Origin: Paracoccaceae bacterium
GTDB taxonomy: Bacteria > Pseudomonadota > Alphaproteobacteria > Rhodobacterales > Rhodobacteraceae
Length of the DNA: 5,705 nucleotides
Assembly (NCBI GenBank): GCA_007120685.1
Contig: SKNG01000405.1
Span: forward strand, 1-5,705
Direction: 5' to 3'
The notes beneath the pieces are model-generated. The model saw only the letters and a list, made by a program, of their open reading frames with translations, ran no database searches and had not been told where the DNA came from. Positions 1 to 5,705 of this stretch are shown one piece after another (the first letter of the stretch is position 1; every line of letters starts with the position of its first letter). Position numbers and translations under genes: made by a program.

Positions 1-995
1 ACATCCTCGCCCTGCCACAGCACCAGCCGCACGAAGACCCGGAACCGGTCGCCCAGGCCATTGCGTTCCTCGGGCGGGGTCAGCAGGTCCAGGCGCAGCC
101 GCACCCGCTGTTCCTCGATCCCCAGGGCCGAGACGCGGGTGAAGCCGGCGGGCTCGACCCGCCGCACCTGCGCGGCCAGATCACGCGGGCCGCCCCAGCG
201 TTCCACCGTTGCCGGCGCCCCCGGCGGCACCCGCACCGCATCGGCCGACAAGAGATCGAGCTCGATCTCCAGATCCGTCACATCGCCGATCGACAGCAGC
301 GGCGCGCCGGCCTGCACCAGCCGGGCGCTGGCGTCCGCGACCTCCAGCACGGTGCCGGTCTGCGGGGCAGTGATGCGCAGGCAGCACTCCTCCGGCTCGC
401 CGTTGAGCAGCGCCACCCCCGCCGGCACCATCAGTTGCGCGCGCGCCCGCGCCAGGGCGGCGCGCTGCAGGTCCAGTTCCTGCCGCGCGCCGGTCAGCCC
501 CTGCCGAGCGGCCATATGGGCGGCTTCCAGATCCTCGAGCATGCGCCGGGCGATGGTGCCGCGCTCGGCCAGCGCGCGGCCGCGGTCCAGTTGCGTGGCG
601 GCATGGGTCAGGTCCGATTCGGCACGCGCCATGCGGGTCTCGGCCAGGCGCACCGCCGCCTCGGCCTCGTCCACCGCGGCTTCGGCCTGGGCACGGGTGC
701 GGGCGTCCATCAGCCCCGGGTCGGCCGGCTGGATGATCGCCACCACGGTTTCGCCCCGCACCACCCGGTCGCCGACCTCGACCGGCGAGCGGGTGACCAT
801 CCCGGTGATCGGCGCGGTGATGGCATAGGGTTCGCGCACCCGCGTCACCCCTTCGGCCAGCACGGTTTCCTGCAAGGATCCGCGCGTGACCTGGCCGATA
901 TCCACGGCCTGCGGTTCCGGCCACAGTGCCCAGCCCAGCGCGCCGGCCAGCACCAGGCCACCAAGGGCGAAGCCTGCCTTGCGTGCGATTGCCAT
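1..995 (-). CDS. HlyD/MacA-family periplasmic adaptor (membrane fusion protein), C-terminus cut by window edge
   Basis: This is the periplasmic adaptor subunit of a tripartite exporter, expected to be anchored in the inner membrane and to reach towards a TolC-like channel. 331 codons are visible without a stop. One membrane anchor lies at about residues 7-25. It is followed by the first half of a lipoyl (barrel-sandwich) domain at about 50-90 (ITAPITGMV, VEVGDRVVRGE), an Ala/Glu/Arg-rich helical hairpin at about 95-190, and the second lipoyl half at about 205-237 (ITAPQTGTVLEV, AGAPLLSIGD). A beta-barrel region follows from about 239, with the family-typical stretches VERWGG, VEPAGFTRVSALGIEEQRV and LGDRFRV. 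The ATG has a strong GGAGGG six bases upstream and starts 17 bases after the permease stop, so it is the third gene of the operon. The hairpin tip carries R138, L142 and A149, the spacing of the RxxxLxxxxxxS TolC-contact motif with Ser replaced by Ala. The family call is secure; the substrate is unknown. Only the C-terminal membrane-proximal end is missing. Confidence 0.93.
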   Translation of the reverse strand, partial: MAIARKAGFALGGLVLAGALGWALWPEPQAVDIGQVTRGSLQETVLAEGVTRVREPYAITAPITGMVTRSPVEVGDRVVRGETVVAIIQPADPGLMDARTRAQAEAAVDEAEAAVRLAETRMARAESDLTHAATQLDRGRALAERGTIARRMLEDLEAAHMAARQGLTGARQELDLQRAALARARAQLMVPAGVALLNGEPEECCLRITAPQTGTVLEVADASARLVQAGAPLLSIGDVTDLEIELDLLSADAVRVPPGAPATVERWGGPRDLAAQVRRVEPAGFTRVSALGIEEQRVRLRLDLLTPPEERNGLGDRFRVFVRLVLWQGED

Positions 996-1001
996 GTCCA
1001 A

Positions 1002-1007
1002 CCCTCC
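1002..1007 (-). promoter_or_regulatory. Ribosome binding site of the adaptor gene
   Basis: GGAGGG on the minus strand lies six bases before the ATG at 995, inside the 17-base gap after the permease stop. It is the strongest Shine-Dalgarno in the window and fixes the adaptor start. It suggests the adaptor is translated independently rather than only by coupling to the permease. Confidence 0.8.
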
Positions 1008-1012
1008 GTATC

Positions 1013-3373
1013 CTATTCCCGCGCCTTCAGCGCCATCGCCAGATCAACCCGGTCCAGCCGCCGCCGCACCAGCAGCACCGAGCCCAGCGCGGCCAGAAAC
1101 ACCGCCAGGGCCGCGAGGGCAAAGGTACGCCGGGTGATGTGGAACGGGATCTGCATGATGTCGGTCGATATCGCCGCTGCCAGCCCCTGCGCGAAACCGT
1201 AGCCCAGCAGCCAGCCGAAGGGGATGGCGATCAGCGTCAAGAGCATCATCTCGCCCACCAGCACGAAGGCCACCTCGCCCCGGCTGAAACCCAGCACCCG
1301 CAGGCTGGCCAGTTCATAGCTGCGTTCCGAAAGCTGGATGCGCGCGGCATTATAGACCACGCCGATGGCGATCAGCACGCCGACCAGCGTGTAGATCATC
1401 ACCATGGTCAGCAGGTTCTCGCCCAGCGCCTCGTCGAACTGGCGGCGCACCTCGCCCCAGTCGGCAAGGCTGGCCACCGCCGGGGTTTCCTTGATGGCGG
1501 CGCTCAGATCGTCCATCCGGTCCTGTTCGACCAGCAGATGAAGCATGTTCACCTGCGGGGCGCTGCGCATGGCGGCAAAGAGGGCAGGCGCGGCGATATG
1601 CGCCTCCTGCCCCAGCCCCTGCGCGATCACCGCCGTTACCGGCAGGTCCAGCACCTCTCGCGGGGGGGCAAGCATTTCCACCCGCAAGACCTGACCCGGG
1701 CCGATGTTCAGCGCGCGGGCCAGCATTTCCGGCAGCACCAGCCCCTCCGGCGGCAGTTCCACAACAGCGCCGGCATCGTCGATCAGCCGGGCCAGTTGCG
1801 CGCCCTCGTCATGGCCCTGCAGGGCGGACAGCCGGGCACGGTGGCCGTGGACCAGCCGCACCGGCATGGCATAGGCGCCCTCGGCCAGCCGCACGCCGGG
1901 CAGGGCGTGGGCATCGCGCACCGCGCGTTCGGTCTGGGCGTGGGCCAGAACCAGCGTGACATGCTGGCGGTTGGCCTGCTCGAAGACCGAATCGCCCAGC
2001 CGTTCCACCGCGTCGAACATGAAGTAGGACATCACCAGCACGCCGACCGAGGCCGCGACGCCGAAAAGCGTGATCGCCGCCCGCCCCGGCCAGCGGATGA
2101 TGGAACGGAAGATCATCATCGTGGTCTGGCGCAGCCGGATACCGGTGAGCACCCGGTCGATCCGGCCCCGGCCGAAGCTGGGCGGGGCGGGGGGCTGCAT
2201 CGCCTCGGCCGGGGGCAGCTTCAGCGAGGACCAGACCGCGCGCAGCCCGCCCAGGCCCACCGTCAGCAGCCCCAGCACCGCCGAGATGACCAGCGCGCCG
2301 CCGCCGAAATCACGGATGATGAAGGGGAAGCGGAAGAAATCGCCATAAAGCCCGATCAGCGCCTCGGCGATCCACCAGCCGAAACCCCAGCCCAGCGCGA
2401 TGCCGATGACCCCAATCAAGAGCGCCAGTTTCAGGTAATGGCCCGCAATCTCGGCGCGGCCATAGCCCACCGCCTTCATCAGCCCGATCTGCGTGCGTTC
2501 CATCGCGATCAGCCGGCCCAGCACCATGTTGACCAGAAACGCCGCCACCAGCAGAAAGATCGGCGGCATATAGGCGGCCATGGCGCGAAGCTGCGACAGT
2601 TCGCCGGCTAGAAAGGCATGCGACATCTGCCGGTCCCGGCCATGCGCGCCGGTGCCGCCGTAGGAGTCCAGCAGCCGGTCCAGCGCCGCGATCACGGCGC
2701 GTTCGTCGGCATCGCGGGTCAGGCGCAGGGCGATCTCGTTCACCGCGCCCTCCATGTCCATCGCCGCCGCCGCGGCGGCCTGGTTCATCCAGATCAGGCC
2801 GAAGCGGCGGTCATCGGGCATGATCGCACCGGGGGGCATGGCATAGATGAATTCCGGGCTCAGCACCCAGCCCACCACCTCCATCTCGCGCAGCTGCCCG
2901 TTCAGCACACCGCGGAACCGGCTGCCGGGAATCAGGTTGTTGGTTTCGGCGAAAGGTTCGCTTAGCGCCACCTCATGCGGGCGCTCTGGCGCGGGCAACC
3001 GGCCACGGCGCAGCACCGGCAGGTTCAGCGCGGGGCCATTGGCGGGCAGAGAGATCACGCGGCCAATTGCCGGCTCCTGCATGCCGTCGATGTCCAGCAC
3101 GGCGTTGAAACCGATCCGCCCCTCGGCCTGCGCCACCCCGTCGATCTGCGCCGCCGCCCCCACCACGGCGGCAGGCGCGCGGGTCATGGCGGCAAAGACA
3201 TCGGCAAAGCGGTGACGTTCGTAATAGGCGGCCTTGGTCTGTTCCAGCGTGGCCTGGGTGGCGGTGGCGCCGACCAGCACCATGATCCCGCAGCCCAGCA
3301 CCACGGCAATCGCCAGCGTCTGCGCCCAGATCCGGCGCAGGTCGCGCAGCATCTTGCGGTCCAGCGCCCTCAC
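1013..3373 (-). CDS. FtsX/MacB-like ABC transporter permease, two-repeat form
   Basis: This is the inner-membrane permease of the exporter, 786 residues from the chosen GTG. Hydrophobic segments lie at about 18-37, 269-289, 315-337, 359-381, 433-453, 655-675, 704-726 and 751-770. That gives two copies of one plan: a helix, a large periplasmic domain of about 200-230 residues, then three helices. Each copy has an FtsX-type cytoplasmic loop after its second helix (MERTQIGLMKAVGYGRAEI in the first; ERSYELASLRVLGFSRGEV in the second). The first repeat ends in a PPAEAMQPPAPP linker. MacB and DevC-type permeases have four helices, so this is a double-length FtsX permease with its ATPase on a separate gene. 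Two GTG codons lie in tandem, at 3376-3374 and 3373-3371. I chose the second because GAGG then sits seven bases upstream, it makes a GTGA overlap with the ATPase stop, and the protein begins MRALDRK, as I recall for relatives. It stops at TAG 1013-1015. The substrate is unknown; a lipid, lipoprotein or hydrophobic compound is possible. Confidence 0.93.
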   Translation of the reverse strand: MRALDRKMLRDLRRIWAQTLAIAVVLGCGIMVLVGATATQATLEQTKAAYYERHRFADVFAAMTRAPAAVVGAAAQIDGVAQAEGRIGFNAVLDIDGMQEPAIGRVISLPANGPALNLPVLRRGRLPAPERPHEVALSEPFAETNNLIPGSRFRGVLNGQLREMEVVGWVLSPEFIYAMPPGAIMPDDRRFGLIWMNQAAAAAAMDMEGAVNEIALRLTRDADERAVIAALDRLLDSYGGTGAHGRDRQMSHAFLAGELSQLRAMAAYMPPIFLLVAAFLVNMVLGRLIAMERTQIGLMKAVGYGRAEIAGHYLKLALLIGVIGIALGWGFGWWIAEALIGLYGDFFRFPFIIRDFGGGALVISAVLGLLTVGLGGLRAVWSSLKLPPAEAMQPPAPPSFGRGRIDRVLTGIRLRQTTMMIFRSIIRWPGRAAITLFGVAASVGVLVMSYFMFDAVERLGDSVFEQANRQHVTLVLAHAQTERAVRDAHALPGVRLAEGAYAMPVRLVHGHRARLSALQGHDEGAQLARLIDDAGAVVELPPEGLVLPEMLARALNIGPGQVLRVEMLAPPREVLDLPVTAVIAQGLGQEAHIAAPALFAAMRSAPQVNMLHLLVEQDRMDDLSAAIKETPAVASLADWGEVRRQFDEALGENLLTMVMIYTLVGVLIAIGVVYNAARIQLSERSYELASLRVLGFSRGEVAFVLVGEMMLLTLIAIPFGWLLGYGFAQGLAAAISTDIMQIPFHITRRTFALAALAVFLAALGSVLLVRRRLDRVDLAMALKARE

Positions 3374-4104
3374 CACGTCACCTCGGACGGTTGCACGCGG
3401 GTGGCGTTCTCCTCGTCCCGGGTCACGCGTCCGTCGGCCAGCACCACCACCCGGTGGCCGATGCGCTGGATCTCGGCGTTATGGGTAATCAGCACCGTCG
3501 CCGTGCCCAGGTCGCGGTTGACGTCGTAAAGCGCCTCCAGCACCTTCACGCCGGTCTTGCTGTCCAGCGCACCCGTGGGCTCGTCGCACAGCAGCACATC
3601 GGGCCGCTTGGCGATGGCGCGGGCGATGGCCACGCGCTGCTGTTCGCCGCCCGAAAGTTCGGCCGGGAAATGGTCCATCCTGTCGGGCAGGCCGGCGCGT
3701 TCCAGCGCTTCCTCGGGGCGCATCGGGTTGCGGGCGATCTCGGTCACCAGCGCGACATTCTCGCGCGCGGTCAGGCTGGGCACCAGATTGTAGAACTGGA
3801 AGACGAAGCCGACATGGTCGCGCCGGAAGGCGGTCAGTTGCGCATCACTGGCCCGCGTCAATTCCCGGTCGCGGAAGAAGACCTGCCCCTCGGTCGGCAG
3901 GTCCAGCCCGCCGAGGATGTTCAGAAGCGTCGACTTGCCGGAACCGGAGGCGCCCAGCAGCACCACCATCTCATGCTCGTAAAGCGCCAGATCGACGCCG
4001 CGCAGCGCGCGCACCTCGACCGTCCCGGTGCGATAGACGCGGGTGATTCCCTGCGTGCGAAACACTGCCGCACGCGTCTCGGTCTGTTCTGCCTGCGCCG
4101 CCAT
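3370..4104 (-). CDS. ABC transporter ATP-binding protein, MacB/LolD-type
   Basis: This is the cytoplasmic nucleotide-binding subunit that powers the neighbouring FtsX-type permease, 244 residues from the chosen ATG. All ABC motifs are present in order: Walker A GASGSGKST at 51-59, Q-loop FVFQFYNL with Gln at about 103, signature LSGGEQQ at 150-156, Walker B VLLCDEP at 170-176, D-loop GALDS at 178-182 and switch His in ITHN at about 208. The stretches VRALRGVDL, TLLNILGGLD and the Phe-Tyr-Asn-Leu after the Q-loop are typical of the MacB/LolD/SalX branch, whose members work on FtsX-type permeases by a mechanotransmission cycle rather than classical import. It overlaps the permease start by four bases, so the two are probably translationally coupled. 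A TTG at 4131 in the same frame would add nine residues. I prefer the ATG because GGGGA lies six bases before it and the extension looks unlike family N-termini. The catalytic residues suggest an active enzyme. Confidence 0.95.
   Translation of the reverse strand: MAAQAEQTETRAAVFRTQGITRVYRTGTVEVRALRGVDLALYEHEMVVLLGASGSGKSTLLNILGGLDLPTEGQVFFRDRELTRASDAQLTAFRRDHVGFVFQFYNLVPSLTARENVALVTEIARNPMRPEEALERAGLPDRMDHFPAELSGGEQQRVAIARAIAKRPDVLLCDEPTGALDSKTGVKVLEALYDVNRDLGTATVLITHNAEIQRIGHRVVVLADGRVTRDEENATRVQPSEVTW
3381..3384 (-). promoter_or_regulatory. Ribosome binding site deciding the permease start
   Basis: GAGG on the minus strand, within the last codons of the ATPase gene. It is four bases from the first of two tandem GTG codons and seven from the second. 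The spacing favours the second, which overlaps the ATPase stop as GTGA. Confidence 0.55.
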
Positions 4105-4110
4105 GCCGTT

Positions 4111-4115
4111 TCCCC
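4111..4115 (-). promoter_or_regulatory. Ribosome binding site of the ATPase gene
   Basis: GGGGA on the minus strand, six bases before the ATG at 4104. It supports that start over the in-frame TTG at 4131, which has only a loosely placed AGGGTAGGG run before it. The match is moderate. Confidence 0.4.
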
Positions 4116-4120
4116 GGTGC

Positions 4121-4132
4121 GTTGCGCGCAAC
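4121..4132. repeat. Perfect 12-base palindrome, possible operator
   Basis: GTTGCGCGCAAC equals its own reverse complement and lies 17-28 bases upstream of the ATPase ATG. It would span the transcription start if the exporter promoter is positioned by the central dyad, where a repressor could act. It is short and GC-rich, so chance is possible. I do not recognise it as the site of a named regulator. Confidence 0.35.
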
Positions 4133-4157
4133 CCTACCCTGCCGATCCGACACGTCC

Positions 4158-4171
4158 TTGATCCTGATCAT
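4158..4171. promoter_or_regulatory. FNR/FnrL-like binding site
   Basis: TTGATCCTGATCAT matches the FNR-family consensus TTGAT-N4-ATCAA at nine of ten specified bases, with the last A replaced by T. FNR and its alphaproteobacterial relative FnrL activate genes when oxygen is low, typically from a site centred about 41.5 bases before the transcription start. The centre here (4164.5) is about 42 bases from the start predicted from the -10-like hexamer CATAAG. The site is symmetrical, so it could also act on the leftward exporter operon. Other CRP/FNR members such as DNR/NNR-type nitric-oxide regulators read nearly the same sequence. This is a sequence match only. Confidence 0.45.
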
Positions 4172-4194
4172 GTCGTGGCAGAGAGTAGGCGCAG

Positions 4195-4200
4195 CATAAG
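4195..4200 (+). promoter_or_regulatory. Candidate -10 element of the protease gene
   Basis: CATAAG matches TATAAT at four of six positions in an otherwise GC-rich stretch. It implies a start near 4207 and a leader of about 25 bases. It is supported mainly by its spacing from the FNR-like dyad; on its own it is weak. Confidence 0.3.
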
Positions 4201-4231
4201 GGAAAGCGGCAATGAGGCAAAGGCGGGGTCG

Positions 4232-5705
4232 ATGGAAAAGCAGCAGCAGTGGAACCTGTGGTATTTCGTCGCCGCCTTTCTGGCGCTTCTGGCGTTTCAG
4301 AACTGGCTGTCCACCGCCACGGTCACCGAACGCATCCCCTACAGCACCTTTCTGGCGCATCTGGAGGCCGACCGCATCGCCACCGTCACAGTGCGCAGCG
4401 AACAGATCGAAGGGCGCTACCGCGATCCCATCGACGGCAACACCCATTTCGTCACCAATATCGTGCCGGGCGATCTGACCGAGCGGCTGGAGCAGTCCAG
4501 CGCCGAATTCGACGGCACGGTGGAGAACACTCTATTCACCATGATCCTGTCATGGCTGTTGCCGATCGCGCTGATCCTGCTGGTCTGGCTTTACGTCTTC
4601 CGCCGCTTTGCCGAGCGGCAGGGCATGGGCGGGATGATGAATGTCGGCAAGTCCAAGGCCAAGATCTATGTGGAAAAGGATACCGGCGTCACCTTCGACG
4701 ATGTCGCCGGCGTGGACGAGGCCAAGAGCGAGTTGAAGGAGATCGTTGATTTCCTGCAAGAGCCGGAAAAGTTCGGCCGGCTGGGTGCGCGCATCCCCAA
4801 GGGCATTCTACTGACCGGCCCGCCGGGCACTGGTAAGACGCTCTTTGCGCGTGCCGTGGCCGGCGAGGCGGGGGTGACCTTCTTTTCCATCTCCGGCAGC
4901 GAGTTCGTGGAAATGTTCGTGGGTGTCGGCGCCGCGCGGGTGCGCGATCTGTTCGAACAGGCGCGCAAGGCCGCGCCCTGTATCATCTTCATCGACGAGC
5001 TGGATGCGCTGGGCAAGCGGCGCTCGATCGGCGGGTTCGGCGGCGGGCATGACGAGAAGGAGCAGACGCTGAACCAGTTGCTGGCTGAGCTTGACGGGTT
5101 CGACCCGCGCGATGGAATCGTGCTGCTGGCCGCGACCAACCGGCCCGAGATTCTGGACCCGGCGCTGATGCGCGCGGGCCGGTTCGACCGGCAGGTGGTG
5201 GTGGACCGGCCGGACAAGACCGGGCGCGCCGCAATCCTGCGGGTGCATCTGCGCAAGGTGCAGGTGGACCCGGATCTGGATGTGGACGCCGTGGCCGGGC
5301 TGACACCGGGCTTCACCGGCGCGGAACTGGCCAATCTGGTGAACGAGGCCGCGATCCATGCCACTCGCCGCGGCGCAGAGCGGGTGGCGATGGAGGATAT
5401 CACCTCGGCGCTGGAACGGGTGGTGGCGGGGATGGAGCGCAAGGGGCGGCTTCTGAACGCCAAGGAGCGCGAGACTGTGGCCTGGCACGAGATGGGCCAC
5501 GCCCTGGCCGCCGCCGCCCTGCCCGGCGCCGATCCGGTGCACAAGGTCTCGATCATCCCGCGCACCATCGGCGCGCTGGGCTATACCATGACCCGGCCCA
5601 CCGAGGACCGTTTCCTGATCACCCGGTCGGAACTGGAAAACCGCATGGTGATGCTGCTGGCGGGCCGCGCGGCCGAACAGATCGCCATGGGCGAGATATC
5701 GACGG
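4232..5705 (+). CDS. ftsH: FtsH-family ATP-dependent zinc metalloprotease, probable accessory paralogue, C-terminus cut by window edge
   Basis: This is a membrane-anchored AAA+ protease that extracts and degrades membrane and some soluble proteins as a hexamer. 491 codons are visible of a family length near 610-650. Membrane helices lie at about 7-26 and 103-123, enclosing a periplasmic domain of about 76 residues. The AAA+ core has Walker A GPPGTGKT at 196-203, the pore loop FVG at 229-231, Walker B IIFIDE with D255 and E256, the loop DEKEQTLNQLL at about 274-284, and the second region of homology ATNRPEILDPALMRAGRFDR at 301-320 with arginine fingers R317 and R320. The zinc site HEMGH is at 419-423, with catalytic Glu420. 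The third metal ligand, an Asp, would fall just past the edge. The ATG matches the polar-then-aromatic start (MEKQQQWNLWYF) of accessory FtsHs, and AGG lies eight bases upstream. Ala at 315, where housekeeping FtsH has Pro (RPGRFDR), also points to a paralogue. The gene diverges from the exporter operon. Confidence 0.93.
   Translation, partial: MEKQQQWNLWYFVAAFLALLAFQNWLSTATVTERIPYSTFLAHLEADRIATVTVRSEQIEGRYRDPIDGNTHFVTNIVPGDLTERLEQSSAEFDGTVENTLFTMILSWLLPIALILLVWLYVFRRFAERQGMGGMMNVGKSKAKIYVEKDTGVTFDDVAGVDEAKSELKEIVDFLQEPEKFGRLGARIPKGILLTGPPGTGKTLFARAVAGEAGVTFFSISGSEFVEMFVGVGAARVRDLFEQARKAAPCIIFIDELDALGKRRSIGGFGGGHDEKEQTLNQLLAELDGFDPRDGIVLLAATNRPEILDPALMRAGRFDRQVVVDRPDKTGRAAILRVHLRKVQVDPDLDVDAVAGLTPGFTGAELANLVNEAAIHATRRGAERVAMEDITSALERVVAGMERKGRLLNAKERETVAWHEMGHALAAAALPGADPVHKVSIIPRTIGALGYTMTRPTEDRFLITRSELENRMVMLLAGRAAEQIAMGEIST

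Larger units (their letters stand above)
4105..4231. promoter_or_regulatory. Divergent promoter region between exporter operon and protease gene
   Basis: A 127-base gap between two divergently read units must hold the start signals for both. I see an FNR-like dyad near its middle (4158-4171), a -10-like hexamer facing the protease gene (CATAAG, 4195-4200), a perfect palindrome beside the exporter start (4121-4132), and AGG at 4221-4223 eight bases before the protease ATG. No recognisable sigma-70 -35 box sits at the right distance from the -10-like hexamer, which fits a promoter that needs an activator. On the exporter side only a poor hexamer (TAGGGT on the minus strand, 4136-4131) can be suggested. 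No riboswitch or stem-loop terminator is evident. Confidence 0.6.

Noticed and set aside
181..924. A 247-codon open frame on the minus strand
   Set aside because: It is an alternate frame of the adaptor gene, giving a Gly/Ala/Arg-rich sequence without domains. The true adaptor frame reads HlyD motifs throughout.
926..2611. A 561-codon open frame on the plus strand
   Set aside because: It lies antisense to the permease and adaptor start, its product is His/Gln/Arg-rich with no domain, and such long open shadows are expected opposite GC-rich genes. The minus-strand protein has clear family motifs and membrane helices.
1013..3373. Naming the permease macB, lolC/lolE or devC
   Set aside because: Its eight predicted helices in two repeats and its separate ATPase do not match MacB (fused ATPase, four helices) or the single-repeat LolC/E and DevC. 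A specific symbol would overstate what the sequence shows.
4129..4131. TTG as the ATPase start
   Set aside because: It would add nine residues unlike the family's N-termini. The ATG at 4104 has a Shine-Dalgarno-like GGGGA at good spacing. The TTG also lies inside the palindrome, so it is more likely in the control region.
3391..4161. A 256-codon open frame on the plus strand
   Set aside because: It is the antisense shadow of the ATPase gene, is His/Gln/Ala-rich and carries no recognisable domain.
4212..4214. An ATG upstream of the protease start
   Set aside because: It is out of frame with the FtsH reading frame. The ATG at 4232 gives the expected short N-terminus before the first membrane helix.
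4666..5568. A 300-codon open frame on the minus strand, and a second of 244 codons at 4808-5542
   Set aside because: Both are antisense to the FtsH AAA+ domain. The products are Ser/Arg/Pro-rich or His-rich and low in complexity, and no start signal supports them.

Overview
The window is GC-rich, tightly packed bacterial DNA. The codon use, protein styles and a possible FnrL/FNR-type site suggest an alphaproteobacterium, perhaps Rhodobacteraceae (Rhodobacter/Paracoccus-like). The taxonomic guess is inference, because there is no rRNA or marker gene in the window.

Layout. Positions 1-4104 hold three genes read leftwards (minus strand) in the order ATPase (4104-3370), FtsX-type permease (3373-1013) and HlyD/MacA-type periplasmic adaptor (995 to beyond the left edge). 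The ATPase and permease genes overlap by four bases, and the permease and adaptor are 17 bases apart, so they look like one operon for a tripartite ABC exporter. Positions 4105-4231 are the only real intergenic region. From 4232 rightwards (plus strand), running off the right edge, is a membrane-bound AAA+ zinc protease of the FtsH family. Several features suggest an accessory paralogue rather than the housekeeping FtsH.

How the parts may work together. The ATPase drives the permease by a MacB/LolD-type mechanism. The adaptor would link the inner-membrane complex across the periplasm to a TolC-like outer-membrane channel, which is not in the window. The divergent FtsH would degrade damaged or surplus membrane proteins. 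The shared 127-base region carries a 9/10 match to the FNR box (TTGAT-N4-ATCAA). It sits about 42 bases upstream of the transcription start implied by a -10-like hexamer for the protease gene, which is the class II activator position. It also carries a separate perfect 12-base palindrome next to the exporter start. The simplest hypothesis is an oxygen- or redox-responsive membrane-maintenance module. This is untested, and the exporter's substrate cannot be read from the sequence.

No RNA genes, mobile elements, CRISPR arrays or clear terminators were found. The ends of the adaptor and protease genes, where terminators would be expected, lie outside the window.
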